This document shows positions 1-9,003 of a stretch of DNA of 64,000 nucleotides, one piece after another. The position numbers and the translations under genes are program-made. The notes beneath the pieces were generated by a model, which searched no databases, was not told the origin of the DNA, and saw only the letters and a program-made list of their open reading frames with translations. Origin of the DNA: Thermogemmatispora onikobensis (GTDB lineage Bacteria; Chloroflexota; Ktedonobacteria; Ktedonobacterales; Ktedonobacteraceae). The first letter of the stretch is position 1. Each line of letters opens with the position of its first letter. The DNA lies in assembly GCF_001748285.1 (NCBI RefSeq), contig NZ_BDGT01000033.1, forward strand, positions 1 to 64,000. The letters are read 5' to 3'.

Positions 1-1103
1 TGAATCTGTTGCCTGCCGAGGCGGCCCGCCAGGTGCGCGATCTGCTTCACTATGACAAACAAACTGCCGGCGGCCTGATGACAACTCGCGTGCTCGGGCT
101 GCCGCAACACTTGACGGTCGAGGAGGCACTGGCCTACCTGCGCCGCCACGCCGATCATTTGGAGACCATCTACTACCTCTACGTAGTCGATGATGAGCAG
201 CACCTGGCGGGCGTGGTCTCCCTGCGGAGCCTGGTGACCGCCGATCCGCAGACACGCTTGCAAGACCTGCTCAATCCTGATGTGATCCACGTCCACACCG
301 ATACCGACCAGGAAGAGGTAGCTCGCCTGATCTCGCACTACGATTTGCTGGCGCTGCCAGTGCTCGATGAGGAGGGCCGCCTGGTCGGCCTGATTACGGT
401 GGACGACGTGATCGACGTGATCCGCGAAGAGCAAGCCGAGGATCTCTCAGAGATTGCCGGCACGAGCGTCGAAGAGTTCACTGCCGAAGAGGAAACGCTC
501 TCTTGGCGCGCCGTGCTCGGGCGCGTGACCTGGCTGGCGGTCAATGTCGCCGCTGGCCTGCTGCTGGCACTGCTCTTGCATGGCCTGTTCGGCCCAGTCT
601 TGCGCGCCAGCGCTCGCCTGGCTCAGGACCCGGCGACCTTCGGCGGCCTCTTGCGCGCGCTCCACTCACCTACCACGCTCAGCGGCATGGTCTCGCTGCT
701 GCCCATGCTCTTGCTCACCAGCGGTAGTGTGGGCTCACAGGCGCTCGGCGTCACCGGCTGGCAGCTGCGTTCACAGCGCGGACGCGATTTCTGGCGCGGC
801 TTCTTCCGCGAGCTACAGCTGGGAACCGCCGGCGGCATCCTGGCGAGCGTCTGCGTGGCCATACTCAGTTGGGTCCTCTTCGGCTCGCCCTTGTTGGCGC
901 TGGCGATGGGGTTCGGCCTGGGCCTGACGCTCCTCCTGGCCGCTATCCTGGGCCTGGTGCTGCCAACGCTCTTCTATCGCCTCCATCTGCGCGGTAGCCT
1001 GCTCAATGCCCCACTGCTGGACCCACTGATCGCGGTCCTCAGCGTCTGCGCTTTTCTGGGCATCACGCTGCCTTTGCTGACAGGCCCACTCTATACGGGC
1101 TGA
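1..1103 (+). CDS. mgtE: Magnesium transporter MgtE, 3' part (5' end outside window)
   Basis: The reading frame is open from base 3, so the gene begins before the window. The visible 366 residues match the second half of MgtE, a homodimeric inner-membrane Mg2+ channel gated by cytosolic Mg2+. The motif YDKQTAGGLMTT marks the end of the MgtE N domain. Two CBS domains follow (about residues 20-140, ending VGLITVDDVIDVI), then a plug helix and a membrane domain of about five hydrophobic segments (about 170-365) with NAPLLDPL in the last part. The C-terminus is intact. No riboswitch can be judged because the 5' end is missing. The family call is secure; whether it carries Mg2+ or another divalent cation is inferred. 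Confidence 0.93.
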   Translation, partial: NLLPAEAARQVRDLLHYDKQTAGGLMTTRVLGLPQHLTVEEALAYLRRHADHLETIYYLYVVDDEQHLAGVVSLRSLVTADPQTRLQDLLNPDVIHVHTDTDQEEVARLISHYDLLALPVLDEEGRLVGLITVDDVIDVIREEQAEDLSEIAGTSVEEFTAEEETLSWRAVLGRVTWLAVNVAAGLLLALLLHGLFGPVLRASARLAQDPATFGGLLRALHSPTTLSGMVSLLPMLLLTSGSVGSQALGVTGWQLRSQRGRDFWRGFFRELQLGTAGGILASVCVAILSWVLFGSPLLALAMGFGLGLTLLLAAILGLVLPTLFYRLHLRGSLLNAPLLDPLIAVLSVCAFLGITLPLLTGPLYTG

Positions 1104-1235
1104 CTCCTGCTACAGGGATGGCGGGTCGTCGACCACGAACAGCCAGAGCGCGACCCGCCCCTGCTCGGATGGCTAACCCCTGCCTTCTTCTTTCCTCCCC
1201 CGCTCATTCTCGCTCCGCCTGACTCCTTTCCTGGC

Positions 1236-1265
1236 TTGACATCTCGGCAATTCCTTCTCTATACT
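1236..1265 (+). promoter_or_regulatory. Promoter of modAB
   Basis: TTGACA (1236-1241), an 18-bp spacer and TATACT (1260-1265) form a strong housekeeping-type promoter about 88 bp before modA. The bases that follow (about 1269-1305) are AT-rich, with GAATACTC and a TAGAG/CTCTA inverted pair that could be an operator. I cannot match it to a ModE box. Confidence 0.75.
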
Positions 1266-1352
1266 CAATTTGTGAATACTCAAAAATAGAGTTTTCACCT
1301 CTATTTCAAGCGCGCTCATAGCTAGAGAGTAGGGAGAAGAAGGAGGCCCACC

Positions 1353-2237
1353 ATGTCCACTGTCCCCGCGCGAACAGCCTATTTCTCAACCTTGCCGCGC
1401 CGCCAGGCCCGCTGGCGGCTCTGGCCCGGCGCCCTCATGCTGGTTCTGGCTCTGGCCCTGGGGCTGGCCGCCTGCGGCAGCAGCAGTGGAAGCACGAGCA
1501 GCACCGGTGGCGCCAGCGCCCCGGCGGTCACCCTTAATGTTTTCGCTGCAGCTTCCCTCAAGAATGCCTTTCAGGACATCGCCAACCAGTATCACAAGGC
1601 CCACTCCAACGTCAGCTTCAAGTTCAACTTTGCCGGCTCGCAGGTACTGGAGCAGCAATTAGCCAATGGTGCGCCGGCGGACGTCTTCGCCTCAGCCGAT
1701 CTGGATAATATGAACAAAGCCAGCCAGGCTGGCCTGGTTAGCAATCCCCAGGTTTTCGCCAAGAATCGGCTGGTCATCATCGTGCCCTCCTCCAACCCCG
1801 CCGGTGTCAATTCGCTGCAAGACCTGGCCAAGAAGGGCCTGAAGTTCGACATCGCCGCCTCCACCGTGCCCGCAGGGAAATACTGCCGCCAGGCTTTCGA
1901 TAAGATGGCCCAATCTTCGACCTACGGTCCTCAGTTCGAGAAGGCCCTGCTGAGCAACGTCATTTCCCAGGAGGACAATGTGACGGCAGTGCTGCAGAAG
2001 GTTGAGCTGGGCGAGGCCGATGCCGGCTGCGTCTACCAGACCGATGCCGCCAGCGCTCAGGGCAAAGTCAAGATCATCCCGATCCCGGACGAGTTTAACG
2101 TCATCGCTCAATACCCGATCGCGGTCGTCAAGACCTCGGCGCACGCCTCTGAGGCGCAGGGCTTTGTGGACTATGTCCTTGGGCCGCAGGGACAGGCGAC
2201 CCTGGAGAAGTATCAGTTCATTCCGAAGAATGGTTGA
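1353..2237 (+). CDS. modA: Molybdate ABC transporter substrate-binding lipoprotein ModA
   Basis: 294 aa. It would capture molybdate/tungstate outside the membrane and hand it to ModB. A positively charged N-terminus and hydrophobic stretch end in the lipobox LAAC with Cys41 as the lipidated residue, followed by a Ser/Gly linker. The mature part has the ModA hallmarks: NVFAAASLKNAF at the start, then FNFAGSQVLEQQLANGAPADVFASAD, then the C-terminal FVDYVLGPQGQ repeat unit. The ATG at 1353 follows GAAGGAGG. Its last 8 bases overlap modB, so the two are translationally coupled. Specificity between molybdate and tungstate cannot be told from sequence. Confidence 0.93.
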   Translation: MSTVPARTAYFSTLPRRQARWRLWPGALMLVLALALGLAACGSSSGSTSSTGGASAPAVTLNVFAAASLKNAFQDIANQYHKAHSNVSFKFNFAGSQVLEQQLANGAPADVFASADLDNMNKASQAGLVSNPQVFAKNRLVIIVPSSNPAGVNSLQDLAKKGLKFDIAASTVPAGKYCRQAFDKMAQSSTYGPQFEKALLSNVISQEDNVTAVLQKVELGEADAGCVYQTDAASAQGKVKIIPIPDEFNVIAQYPIAVVKTSAHASEAQGFVDYVLGPQGQATLEKYQFIPKNG

Positions 2238-3081
2238 TGTGCAGCAGACGCCGGCCCCCGGCACAACCAGGCCACGAGGCCGGCGTCCCTGGCTTTCACC
2301 CGCGCAGGGCCGCGCCCTGATGGCTATCCTGGTCGGACTGCTGGCCGCCAGCTTTCTGCTCTTTCTGGGCATTCCCCTGGCGGCCCTGCTCGTGCATGAG
2401 CCGCCACAGCAGCTCTGGAGCGCCTTGACCCAGCCTGACACCTTTGCGGCCCTGCAGTTGAGCCTGATCACTACCACTGCCAGCACGGTGCTCAGCGTGC
2501 TCTTTGGTCTCCCGGTGGCCTGGGTTCTGGCACGCACACGGCTGCCAGGCCGACGGCTCTTAGAAACCCTGGTGACGATGCCAACAGTGCTACCGCCGGT
2601 GGTGGCCGGCGTGGCCTTGCTGCTGACCTTCGGTCGCTTCGGGCTGCTGGGCCGCTACCTGAGCGCCGCAGGGATCAGCCTGCCGTTTACAACAGTGGCC
2701 GTGGTCATGGCTCAGACCTTCGTATCGGCCCCGTTCTTCGTCAACAGCGCCCGCGCCGGCCTGGAGCAACTCGATCCTCGCTACGAGCAAGCGGCCTATA
2801 CACTACGGGCCTCGCCCTTCTATACCTTTCGCCGCGTGGTCCTGCCCTTGATCCGCCCGGCCCTGCTGAGCGGCATGGGCCTGACCTGGGCCCGGGCCCT
2901 GGGCGAGTTTGGAGCCACCATTACCTTCGCCGGCAACTTCCCCGGAACGACGCAAACCATGCCGATCGCCATCTACATCGCAGCAGAAACCAATCTCGAT
3001 GCGGCGGTAGCGCTCTCGGTACTGGTGCTGGCGGTCTCCTTCGCCTTGCTGCTGGCCCTGCGCCTGGGGCGCGAGAGCTAA
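2230..3081 (+). CDS. modB: Molybdate ABC transporter permease ModB
   Basis: 283 aa, about six membrane segments. The ATG at 2230 lies inside the end of modA (ATGGTTGA overlap). An upstream in-frame start would produce a low-complexity Arg/Ser leader antisense-like to nothing useful, so 2230 is preferred. The cytoplasmic coupling loop carries the ModB/CysT signature ARALGEFGATITFAGN and the usual PLIRPALLSGM stretch. It should pair with ModA and a ModC ATPase, but no ATPase gene follows: the next gene, parA, is 300 bp downstream and has its own promoter. Confidence 0.92.
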   Translation: MVDVQQTPAPGTTRPRGRRPWLSPAQGRALMAILVGLLAASFLLFLGIPLAALLVHEPPQQLWSALTQPDTFAALQLSLITTTASTVLSVLFGLPVAWVLARTRLPGRRLLETLVTMPTVLPPVVAGVALLLTFGRFGLLGRYLSAAGISLPFTTVAVVMAQTFVSAPFFVNSARAGLEQLDPRYEQAAYTLRASPFYTFRRVVLPLIRPALLSGMGLTWARALGEFGATITFAGNFPGTTQTMPIAIYIAAETNLDAAVALSVLVLAVSFALLLALRLGRES

Positions 3082-3382
3082 AGAAAAGAGGCGCAGGCGT
3101 AGCTCTCCCCAGGCACGCAACGCACCTCAGCCTGACCTCTCAAAGAGGCTTCTCGCCCCCAGAGAGGCAAGCAAAGCAAGGACGGTCGGCGAGAGGCTGA
3201 GGAGAGAGGAGAGCGGAGAGGGAGGAGGGCGGGGGCGAGAAAAGCTGTTCCTAGTTGCGTCAGCTCTTCCCATTTGTTACAATGTAGGTGCCACTTGCAA
3301 CACGCGCGGTCATGCTGTCAGTACATCCTTTACACCCGCCCGGCGACGGATCGGTTCGATCAGAAAGGTACGGAAGTAACCA
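3082..3382. other. Intergenic region modB-parA
   Basis: 301 bp without a gene. The first 160 bp are purine-rich (GA-rich around 3170-3240) with no clear hairpin. A promoter for parAB lies at 3255-3283. No parS-like site was found here. Confidence 0.5.
3255..3283 (+). promoter_or_regulatory. Probable promoter of parAB
   Basis: TTGCGT (3255-3260), a 17-bp spacer and TACAAT (3278-3283), 100 bp before parA. The -10 sits in a short palindrome, TTGTTACAA. Confidence 0.55.
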
Positions 3383-4153
3383 GTGTCGAAAGTCTACGCA
3401 ATCGCCAACCAGAAGGGCGGTGTGGGCAAAACCACCACCGCTATCAACCTTGCAACCTATCTGGCAGCCGCGGGTCGCAAAGTGCTCCTGGTTGATATGG
3501 ACCCGCAGGCCAATACGACCAGCGGCATTGGCGTTGCTCCGAAGGTGCGCGAACACACCGTCTATGACCTGCTGGTCAGGCAGGACGAAGGTGTCACCAT
3601 TTTTGATGTCATCGTACCGACCAAACGCCGTGAGCTAGTAGTCGCGCCCTGTACCGTTGATCTGGCCGCGGCGGAGATCGAGCTGGTTAGCGCCCTGGCC
3701 CGCGAGCAGCGCCTGCGCCAGGCGCTGGAGCCTATTCGGCGCCGCTGTGACTATATCTTGATCGATTGTCCACCCTCGCTCGGCCTGCTGACCGTCAATG
3801 CGCTGGTGGCCGCCGATGGCGTCATTATTCCGATCCAGTGCGAATATTTGGCCCTGGAGGGCCTCACCAAGTTACTGAATACGATCCAGCTCGTGAAGAA
3901 TAAATTGAACCCCGACCTCTACATCGCCGGCGTCCTGCTGACGATGTACGATCCCCGCACGCGCCTGGCCGGCGAGATCGTCCGTGAGGTTCGCGGGCAT
4001 TTTCCGAACGAGGTCTTTAATACGATCGTGAATCGCAATGTGCGCCTCAGCGAGGCCCCCAGCTTCGGGCAGCCGATTCTGGACTACGATCCCGATTCGC
4101 CCGGCGCCCTCGCCTATCGCGCGCTGGCAGAGGAGGTAATGGCCCGTGGTTAA
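3383..4153 (+). CDS. parA: Chromosome-partitioning ATPase ParA/Soj
   Basis: 256 aa, GTG start preceded by GGAAG at good distance. It is a Walker-type ATPase that binds nonspecific DNA as an ATP dimer and is released by ParB, driving origin segregation. The deviant Walker [10 protein letters not shown] is at residues 10-18 (with the signature lysine of the ParA/MinD class), DMDPQANTT gives Walker A', and [11 protein letters not shown] is the Walker B region. Length and the lack of an N-terminal HTH fit chromosomal Soj rather than plasmid type Ia ParA. It overlaps parB by 8 bp, so the pair is an operon. Confidence 0.95.
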   Translation: MSKVYAIANQKGGVGKTTTAINLATYLAAAGRKVLLVDMDPQANTTSGIGVAPKVREHTVYDLLVRQDEGVTIFDVIVPTKRRELVVAPCTVDLAAAEIELVSALAREQRLRQALEPIRRRCDYILIDCPPSLGLLTVNALVAADGVIIPIQCEYLALEGLTKLLNTIQLVKNKLNPDLYIAGVLLTMYDPRTRLAGEIVREVRGHFPNEVFNTIVNRNVRLSEAPSFGQPILDYDPDSPGALAYRALAEEVMARG

Positions 4154-5195
4154 TAAGAAGTCTCCAATCGGGCGCGGTCTCGATGTTCTGTTCTCTGGCT
4201 CGGGCGCCTCTCCCGTTCCCGCCACGGAGGCCCCCGTCGCGCACCAACCGCTGCCGCGGGCGGAGGCCGAGGGCGCGATTCAGCTGGTTCCCATCGACAG
4301 TATTTTGCCTAACCCACGTCAGCCGCGGCGCCTCTGCCGTGACGACGACCCCGCTCTGCTGGAGCTGAGCGCCTCCATTAAAGAGCATGGTCTGCTGCAG
4401 CCGCTGATCGTGACACGCCTGGAGGAGGAGAGCGTCGCCCCCCCTGATCCCTGGGCTGGCGCTCCCGAAGATGACCCCTGGGCCGCTCCTGCTCCCGCCT
4501 CGGAGGCGCGGGCGAGCACCGCCTCCTCTCCACTTCGCTACCAGTTGATCGCCGGTGAGCGCCGCTGGAGAGCTGCACGCCTGGCCGGCCTCTCTCAGGT
4601 ACCGGTGATTGTCAAGGAGGCCAGCCCCCAGCAGATGCTGGAACTGGCTTTGATCGAGAACGTCCAGCGGGCCGATCTGAACCCAATCGAGGAGGCCCTG
4701 GCTTACCAGACTCTGGCCCAGGAGTTCGGCCTGACTCATGAGCAGATCGCCGAGCGCGTCGGCAAGCAGCGCACAACTATCACCAATACGTTGCGCCTGC
4801 TGAATCTGGCCCCTACCGTCCGCGAGAGGCTACTGAACCCCGGCGAGCACTTTACGGAAGGCCACGCCCGGGCGATCGCCGGCCTCTCTAGCTACGAGGA
4901 CCAGGAGGAGGCGCTCCATCAGGTGCTCTCTCGCCGCCTCACGGTGCGCGAGACGGAGGAGCTGGTGCGCGGCTGGAAAAGTCTGGAGCAGCCCACCCGT
5001 CCCACTCCCAGCCGCGCGGCCCCGGTACGCTCGCCCGACCTGGAGGAGCTGGAGTCTCAGTTTCGTAATTCGCTGATGGTGAAAGTCGATCTGCGCTGCA
5101 ACGCCAGGGGGAAAGGCACGCTCGTTCTGCATTTCAATAATCAGGAGGAGCTGGAGCGACTCTACGCCCGCCTGGTCAAAAACGAAGTGGAGTAG
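4146..5195 (+). CDS. parB: Chromosome-partitioning protein ParB
   Basis: 349 aa, GTG start within the end of parA with GAGGAGGT just upstream. ParB is a CTP-dependent DNA clamp that loads at parS sites. The N-terminal CTPase domain has NPRQPRR and [13 protein letters not shown]. The HTH core has [17 protein letters not shown] and [15 protein letters not shown] short C-terminal dimerisation domain is at about 300-349. Odd: between the strand ending VTRLEEE and [12 protein letters not shown] there is an insertion of about 35 Pro/Ala/Glu/Asp-rich residues, normally a tight connection in this family. The next gene starts 15 bp later. Confidence 0.94.
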   Translation: MVNKKSPIGRGLDVLFSGSGASPVPATEAPVAHQPLPRAEAEGAIQLVPIDSILPNPRQPRRLCRDDDPALLELSASIKEHGLLQPLIVTRLEEESVAPPDPWAGAPEDDPWAAPAPASEARASTASSPLRYQLIAGERRWRAARLAGLSQVPVIVKEASPQQMLELALIENVQRADLNPIEEALAYQTLAQEFGLTHEQIAERVGKQRTTITNTLRLLNLAPTVRERLLNPGEHFTEGHARAIAGLSSYEDQEEALHQVLSRRLTVRETEELVRGWKSLEQPTRPTPSRAAPVRSPDLEELESQFRNSLMVKVDLRCNARGKGTLVLHFNNQEELERLYARLVKNEVE

Positions 5196-5210
5196 TTTCG
5201 GGAGGCTGCG

Positions 5211-5750
5211 ATGGCTACCTTGGAAGATCCTTTTGGAAAGGTGCGTCCGAAGTTAGTGGCGGCACGCACCGAGTTTCTGGCTGAGTTAGCTCGCTTTCAG
5301 GCCGCCGAGCTGGAGCGCCACCCCTCACCCGAGGACTGGTCAGCTCTGGAAGTGGCCTATCATCTCTACGTGGTCGACGGGCTGACCCTGCAGGAAATGC
5401 GACGTGTGCAGGAGGAGGACAATCCCGAGCTGCCAGCGCTGGAGGCAGAGGGGCCGCGAGTGACACGCGAGACGGCGCGCGACCTCTCGCTGGACGCGGT
5501 GCTGGCTGGCATGGCGGCCCGCCGCGAGGAGATCCTCCAGTTCCTGGCTGAGCTGCCTCCTGCCGCCTGGGAACGCCCCTGCCACCACCACGCCTGGGGG
5601 GCGCTGAAGTTCTACCAGCTGGTGAATGTCCTGGCTCAGCATGATCGGCAGCATGCCCACCAGTTGGTGGAGATCCGCGAGCGCCTTCGCAGTAGCGACA
5701 GCGGGACCTCGCAGGCGGCGTCGGCGAATTCTTCGCTTTCCCCCTCTTGA
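5211..5750 (+). CDS. DinB-fold (DinB_2 superfamily) protein
   Basis: 179 aa, ATG after GGGAGGCTGCG, only 15 bp behind parB and probably co-transcribed. The pattern is a DinB/YfiT-type four-helix bundle: WSALEVAYHLYVVDG early and LNVLAQHDRQHAHQLVEIR late supply the His residues (about 49, 142 and 146) that bind a metal in this superfamily. Members include thiol transferases (bacillithiol or mycothiol dependent) and many proteins of unknown role. The substrate here is unknown. The C-terminus is a Ser/Thr-rich tail. Confidence 0.7.
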   Translation: MATLEDPFGKVRPKLVAARTEFLAELARFQAAELERHPSPEDWSALEVAYHLYVVDGLTLQEMRRVQEEDNPELPALEAEGPRVTRETARDLSLDAVLAGMAARREEILQFLAELPPAAWERPCHHHAWGALKFYQLVNVLAQHDRQHAHQLVEIRERLRSSDSGTSQAASANSSLSPS

Positions 5751-6159
5751 ACGCCTCCCGCTGAGCCAGTCCGCCCTCGCTCTCGTCTTTTGTGCGAGAT
5801 GAGATCAGCGGCGCCTCATTAACCTCATCAGGCCGGTTGGAGACCTCCTTCTCCACTCTGTCGGCCCCCCCTCCGTCCAGTCCTCAGCTCAGCAGTTCGG
5901 CGCCAGAGCAAGAGCAAGAAACGAAAAGAGCAGGAAGGAAACCCTACCTGCTCTTGTTTCGTTTTTTACTTCAGAACGTACAAACACATACGGAGGGAAA
6001 GACAGCTCACCGCCGACTACTACCCATCAGCCCATTTCGACCGGACCGGACCGGACGGACAGCACCTTCGGCCTCGGCCCGGCTCAGGATAGCAGAGGGA
6101 ACCAGACTTTCCGTCGGTCGTGCCTGGCTCCCTGCCCGTATCTGCCTGCTCGCCGTCAG
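5751..6159. other. Intergenic region with terminator
   Basis: 409 bp between the parB operon and the convergent HTH gene. It contains the terminator at 5915-5968. From 5990 to 6160 I see no gene or clear site. Confidence 0.5.
5915..5968 (+). terminator. Intrinsic terminator of the parAB-dinB operon
   Basis: AAACGAAAAGAGCAGG pairs with CCTGCTCTTGTTTCGTTT (one bulge) around a short loop, followed by a run of T. The left arm is A-rich, so it may also act on the opposite strand. Confidence 0.75.
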
Positions 6160-6375
6160 TCAGCTCTGCGGCTCTGAGACCGAGTCACGAGGCGACTCGC
6201 CCAGGAGCTTATCAAGCGTCGTGCGCTTGATCCGGTAGCCATGCCGCTTGCTCTCCTTCTCGTGATGGGGGAGCAGAATGGCCTCTAGCATGCCGTTCTT
6301 GATCCAGCGCCTCACGGTGGTGGTCTCGACGCGCAAGAGGCGGGCAACTTCGCTGACGGTTAACAATTCTTCCAT
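6160..6375 (-). CDS. Small excisionase-type (HTH_17/MerR-like) DNA-binding protein
   Basis: 71 aa. The start is supported by AAAGGAG 9 bp upstream. LLTVSEVARLLRVETTTVRRWIKNG is the winged-HTH fold of the excisionase/BldC class, with the basic wing GYRIKRTTLDKLL after it. There is no integrase, recombinase or phage gene nearby, so a BldC-like transcription factor is more likely than a true excisionase. The gene stands alone with its own promoter; its targets are unknown. Confidence 0.8.
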   Translation of the reverse strand: MEELLTVSEVARLLRVETTTVRRWIKNGMLEAILLPHHEKESKRHGYRIKRTTLDKLLGESPRDSVSEPQS

Positions 6376-6512
6376 GTATGGTCACTCCTTTCCAGGTACA
6401 GAGGGATAGGAAACGGAAGACGGGCTTCACGCATCGTGACCGCCTCCCTCCTGAGCCATATAATTACTGATGACGGTATGAACGTATGTATGTATCTCAT
6501 TGATATGTGCCT

Positions 6513-6541
6513 ATCATATGCGATCACGTTTTCTTTTTCAA
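6513..6541 (-). promoter_or_regulatory. Promoter of the small HTH gene
   Basis: On the reverse strand TTGAAA (6541-6536), a 17-bp spacer and TATGAT (6518-6513). It lies about 140 bp upstream of the start in an AT-rich island with ATGTATGTAT repeats. Confidence 0.6.
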
Positions 6542-6932
6542 GGGTTTGCGACAGAAATAGCCATGAAGGGGAGTCTTCGCGCTGACAGCGAAGCTAAAAG
6601 TGTCGCACAGAGTGAACATGAGCGCCTCTCAAACACATCGCATGTTCGCAACAATGCAGAGCGCTATGTTAAGGAGATGAGGGCAGGGAGCGCCGGGCGC
6701 GCCTGACGCTCCCATGAGCAAACAAGCAGGCAAGAAGATCTCTCACGGGGGAGAGGGCCAGGAGAGAGTGTCAGGAAGAAAGAGAGCCTGGGGCCCAATC
6801 CCACGCCAGCTCAGAAGCAGCCTCTCTCTTGCGGCGGCTCCAGGCTACCGGTCAGCCAGCCAACGAGGGGCGCTGGCCCGACCCACCCCCGGGGCAAAGA
6901 TGGATCTCCCGCCCAAGAGAGGGGGACCCCAT

Positions 6933-6982
6933 GTCAGGGCCTGGTCAGGGCCTGGTCAGGGCCTGGTCAGGGCCTGGTCAGG
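6933..6982. repeat. 11-bp tandem repeat, 4.5 copies
   Basis: The unit GTCAGGGCCTG occurs four times exactly at 6933-6976, then a partial copy GTCAGG. It ends just before the 3' end of the HAMP-sensor gene (stop at 6989). Confidence 0.9.
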
Positions 6983-6988
6983 CCAGCG

Positions 6989-9001
6989 CTAAAGGCGCAG
7001 GGAACGTGAAAGCAGATCGGTAGGAGAAGCGGAAATGTGCCCAATCGTTGCCCCTCCCGGCGCTTGCAGCCGCCCCGATGGCTCGCTGCTGGCGCTCCCT
7101 GCCTCCACTGTTTCGAACTGGAAACCAACCAGGCTGCTGCGCATCTCTTGGATCACCGTCGTTAGCTGTTGGGCCAGCGTATTGACCTCGCTGGCGAAGG
7201 CCAGGGCGAGACGCACCACCTCAGCACTCTCTCCTCCTCCCGCTGTTCCTCCTGCACTACCAGAGGCCGCGCCGCCAACGGTGTTCAGCTTCATCCGCAG
7301 CCGGTTCATCTCTTGCCCTACAGTCAGCAGCTCTCGATCGACATCTTTCAATGAAGATGCTAGCTGCTCTTGGAGGGCGCTCAGTCCCTGCTCCAGTTGT
7401 TGGAGCAGAGGAGTAGGAATGTGCAGCTCGCGGCGAATGCCCTGAGCGTTGGCAGTCCAGCGGGAAGGTCGGGCGGCCTCCTCCTCGATCTGGCGTAGCA
7501 GAGCGCTCAGGCGCTGCAGCTGCTCGACGGTGGTGCCGTCGAGCACCCCCTGCAGACGCTCACGGCTGCGGCGCAGGCGGCCTTTCAGCTCGCTCAGCTC
7601 GCGCTCCACCCTCTCACCCAGGTTCTTGCCAGCCGCCGGGGGCGTCGTCAAGGCACCGGAGGGCGTACGGCCTCTCTCGGTCAGAGAGAGCGAGCTGCCT
7701 CCCAGGCCCGGGGTCTGGCTCTCTGGCCGCGCTGGGACCTGCAGGAGGTGCAGGTTCTGACTGAGGGCCTCGGCATGCTCTTGTTGCCGGCGTGCGATGA
7801 CCTCCAGCTGCTGAATCGCCACTTGCACCCGCAGGACAAAGCGCCGGAAGCGCCCGACGGTGAAATTGAAAGCGTTGGCAAGCAGGCCAATGGGGTCATC
7901 GCTTACCGGGGCATTAATACGCAGATCGCCGGCGCTGACAACGCGCATGTCGCTGAAGAGATGCTCGGCAGCGTTGGTCAGGGCATCGCGCTGGCGCCGG
8001 GTCTCTTCCAGCAGGTTGAGCAGGGTCTCCAGCATGGCATTAAAGGCCGCCGAGACCTCTGCGATCTCGTCGCGCCCGATGACGGTGACGCGCGCCTCCA
8101 GCTGCCCGCTCTCGATGGCTCGCGTGACTTGCTGCAGGTGGCGCAGACGACGGACGAGCGTGCCTGAGATGAACCAGCCGACGAGGACGATGGCCAGTGA
8201 AGCGACGATGGCACCGATGATGCTGGTGATGAGCTGGTTGCGCTCTTCGACGGCTGCCGCCTGCTGCACGGCGGCGGCCAGGCGCTGATTGAGCTGAATG
8301 AGGGCCCGCAGAGCGCTGAGCGCGTCGGCATTGGTCGGCTCAACCTGGAAGCGTAGCAGGTTCTGGGCCTCGCTGAGATTGCCCTGGGCAATGTCCTGCA
8401 AAACCTGGTCCTGGGCGGCGCGATAGAGATGCCAGGTCCGTAGGGCGCTGGCCAGGAGGGTTTGTTGCTGCCCTTGCTGGCCGCTCTGACCGGCCTCGGC
8501 GAGCAGTCCCATCTCATCAGGATGGTTGACCAGCAGATCCTGAGCAACGTAGGTCGACAGGATGGTGTCATAGCGCGTCGCCAGTCCCGCGATGGCCTGA
8601 CGCTCCTGAGTGATCGTTTCGTGGGATGGTGCCGGGGCGCTGGCGGAGGCCATGAGATTGTGTACTTCGGTGTTCATGAGCTGGAGATAGTCGGCGCCGG
8701 TGGTGAGCGAGGTGTTGATACTCAGCAGTTTCTGATAAAAGCCCGACTGTCGACTGAGGGATTGAGAGCGCAAGACACCAATCAGGCCCGCGGCGATGGC
8801 CGCGATGAGAGCGGCCAGCAGGAAGCCAAGCGTGAGACGTTTGCCAATAGAGAGATTGAGGAGCAGGTTGCCGCTGCGCCGCGAGCGCGGACGAATGCGC
8901 AGGCTGGGGCCGTCGCCGAAGGCCACTCCCGCTTGTGGTAGCGAGGAGGTCGCCAGCGAGGGGAGTTGCGCCTGGCCCTTTCTCTGGGCTGGCTGCTGCA
9001 T
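6989..9001 (-). CDS. Membrane sensor with two HAMP domains (MCP-like, no signalling hairpin)
   Basis: 670 aa. The cytoplasmic N-terminal tail carries about 50 residues. TM1 is about 56-77, an extracytoplasmic helical region about 78-257, and TM2 about 258-280. A first HAMP is at about 278-330 (GRDEIAEVSAAFNAM) and a second HAMP-like unit at about 350-400 (DDPIGLLANAFNFTVGRF), followed by long coiled coil to the end. The conserved methyl-accepting hairpin (QTNLLALNAAIEAARAGE-like) is absent, and so are kinase and cyclase domains, so the output is unknown. The start has GGAGGGG 6 bp upstream, inside the end of the PstS-like gene; stop and start are 2 bp apart, so the two are coupled. Ligand sensing through the PstS-like partner is an inference. 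Confidence 0.8.
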   Translation of the reverse strand: MQQPAQRKGQAQLPSLATSSLPQAGVAFGDGPSLRIRPRSRRSGNLLLNLSIGKRLTLGFLLAALIAAIAAGLIGVLRSQSLSRQSGFYQKLLSINTSLTTGADYLQLMNTEVHNLMASASAPAPSHETITQERQAIAGLATRYDTILSTYVAQDLLVNHPDEMGLLAEAGQSGQQGQQQTLLASALRTWHLYRAAQDQVLQDIAQGNLSEAQNLLRFQVEPTNADALSALRALIQLNQRLAAAVQQAAAVEERNQLITSIIGAIVASLAIVLVGWFISGTLVRRLRHLQQVTRAIESGQLEARVTVIGRDEIAEVSAAFNAMLETLLNLLEETRRQRDALTNAAEHLFSDMRVVSAGDLRINAPVSDDPIGLLANAFNFTVGRFRRFVLRVQVAIQQLEVIARRQQEHAEALSQNLHLLQVPARPESQTPGLGGSSLSLTERGRTPSGALTTPPAAGKNLGERVERELSELKGRLRRSRERLQGVLDGTTVEQLQRLSALLRQIEEEAARPSRWTANAQGIRRELHIPTPLLQQLEQGLSALQEQLASSLKDVDRELLTVGQEMNRLRMKLNTVGGAASGSAGGTAGGGESAEVVRLALAFASEVNTLAQQLTTVIQEMRSSLVGFQFETVEAGSASSEPSGRLQAPGGATIGHISASPTDLLSRSLRL

Positions 9002-9003
9002 CC

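Larger units (their letters stand above)
6376..6988. other. Intergenic region between HTH gene and HAMP-sensor gene
   Basis: 613 bp. It holds the HTH-gene promoter (6513-6541) and an 11-bp tandem repeat (6933-6982). Short open frames here have no recognisable product and poor start sites. Confidence 0.5.

Noticed and set aside
1692-2537. 281-codon open frame on the reverse strand
   Set aside because: It is antisense to modA and modB with Arg-rich low-complexity translation.
3082-5210. parS sites near parAB
   Set aside because: No sequence close to TGTTTCACGTGAAACA was seen. CACGTGA at 29380 and CACGTGAG at 61748 have only the core with too many mismatches.
6160-6375. Prophage or integrative-element excisionase
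   Set aside because: The HTH type is shared with BldC-like regulators; no integrase, attachment repeats or phage genes lie nearby.
6500-6706. 68-codon open frame upstream of the HTH gene
   Set aside because: It begins in the HTH-gene promoter region, has no ribosome-binding site and no known domain.
6933-6982. CRISPR-like array
   Set aside because: The 11-bp units are directly adjacent without spacers, and no cas gene is present.
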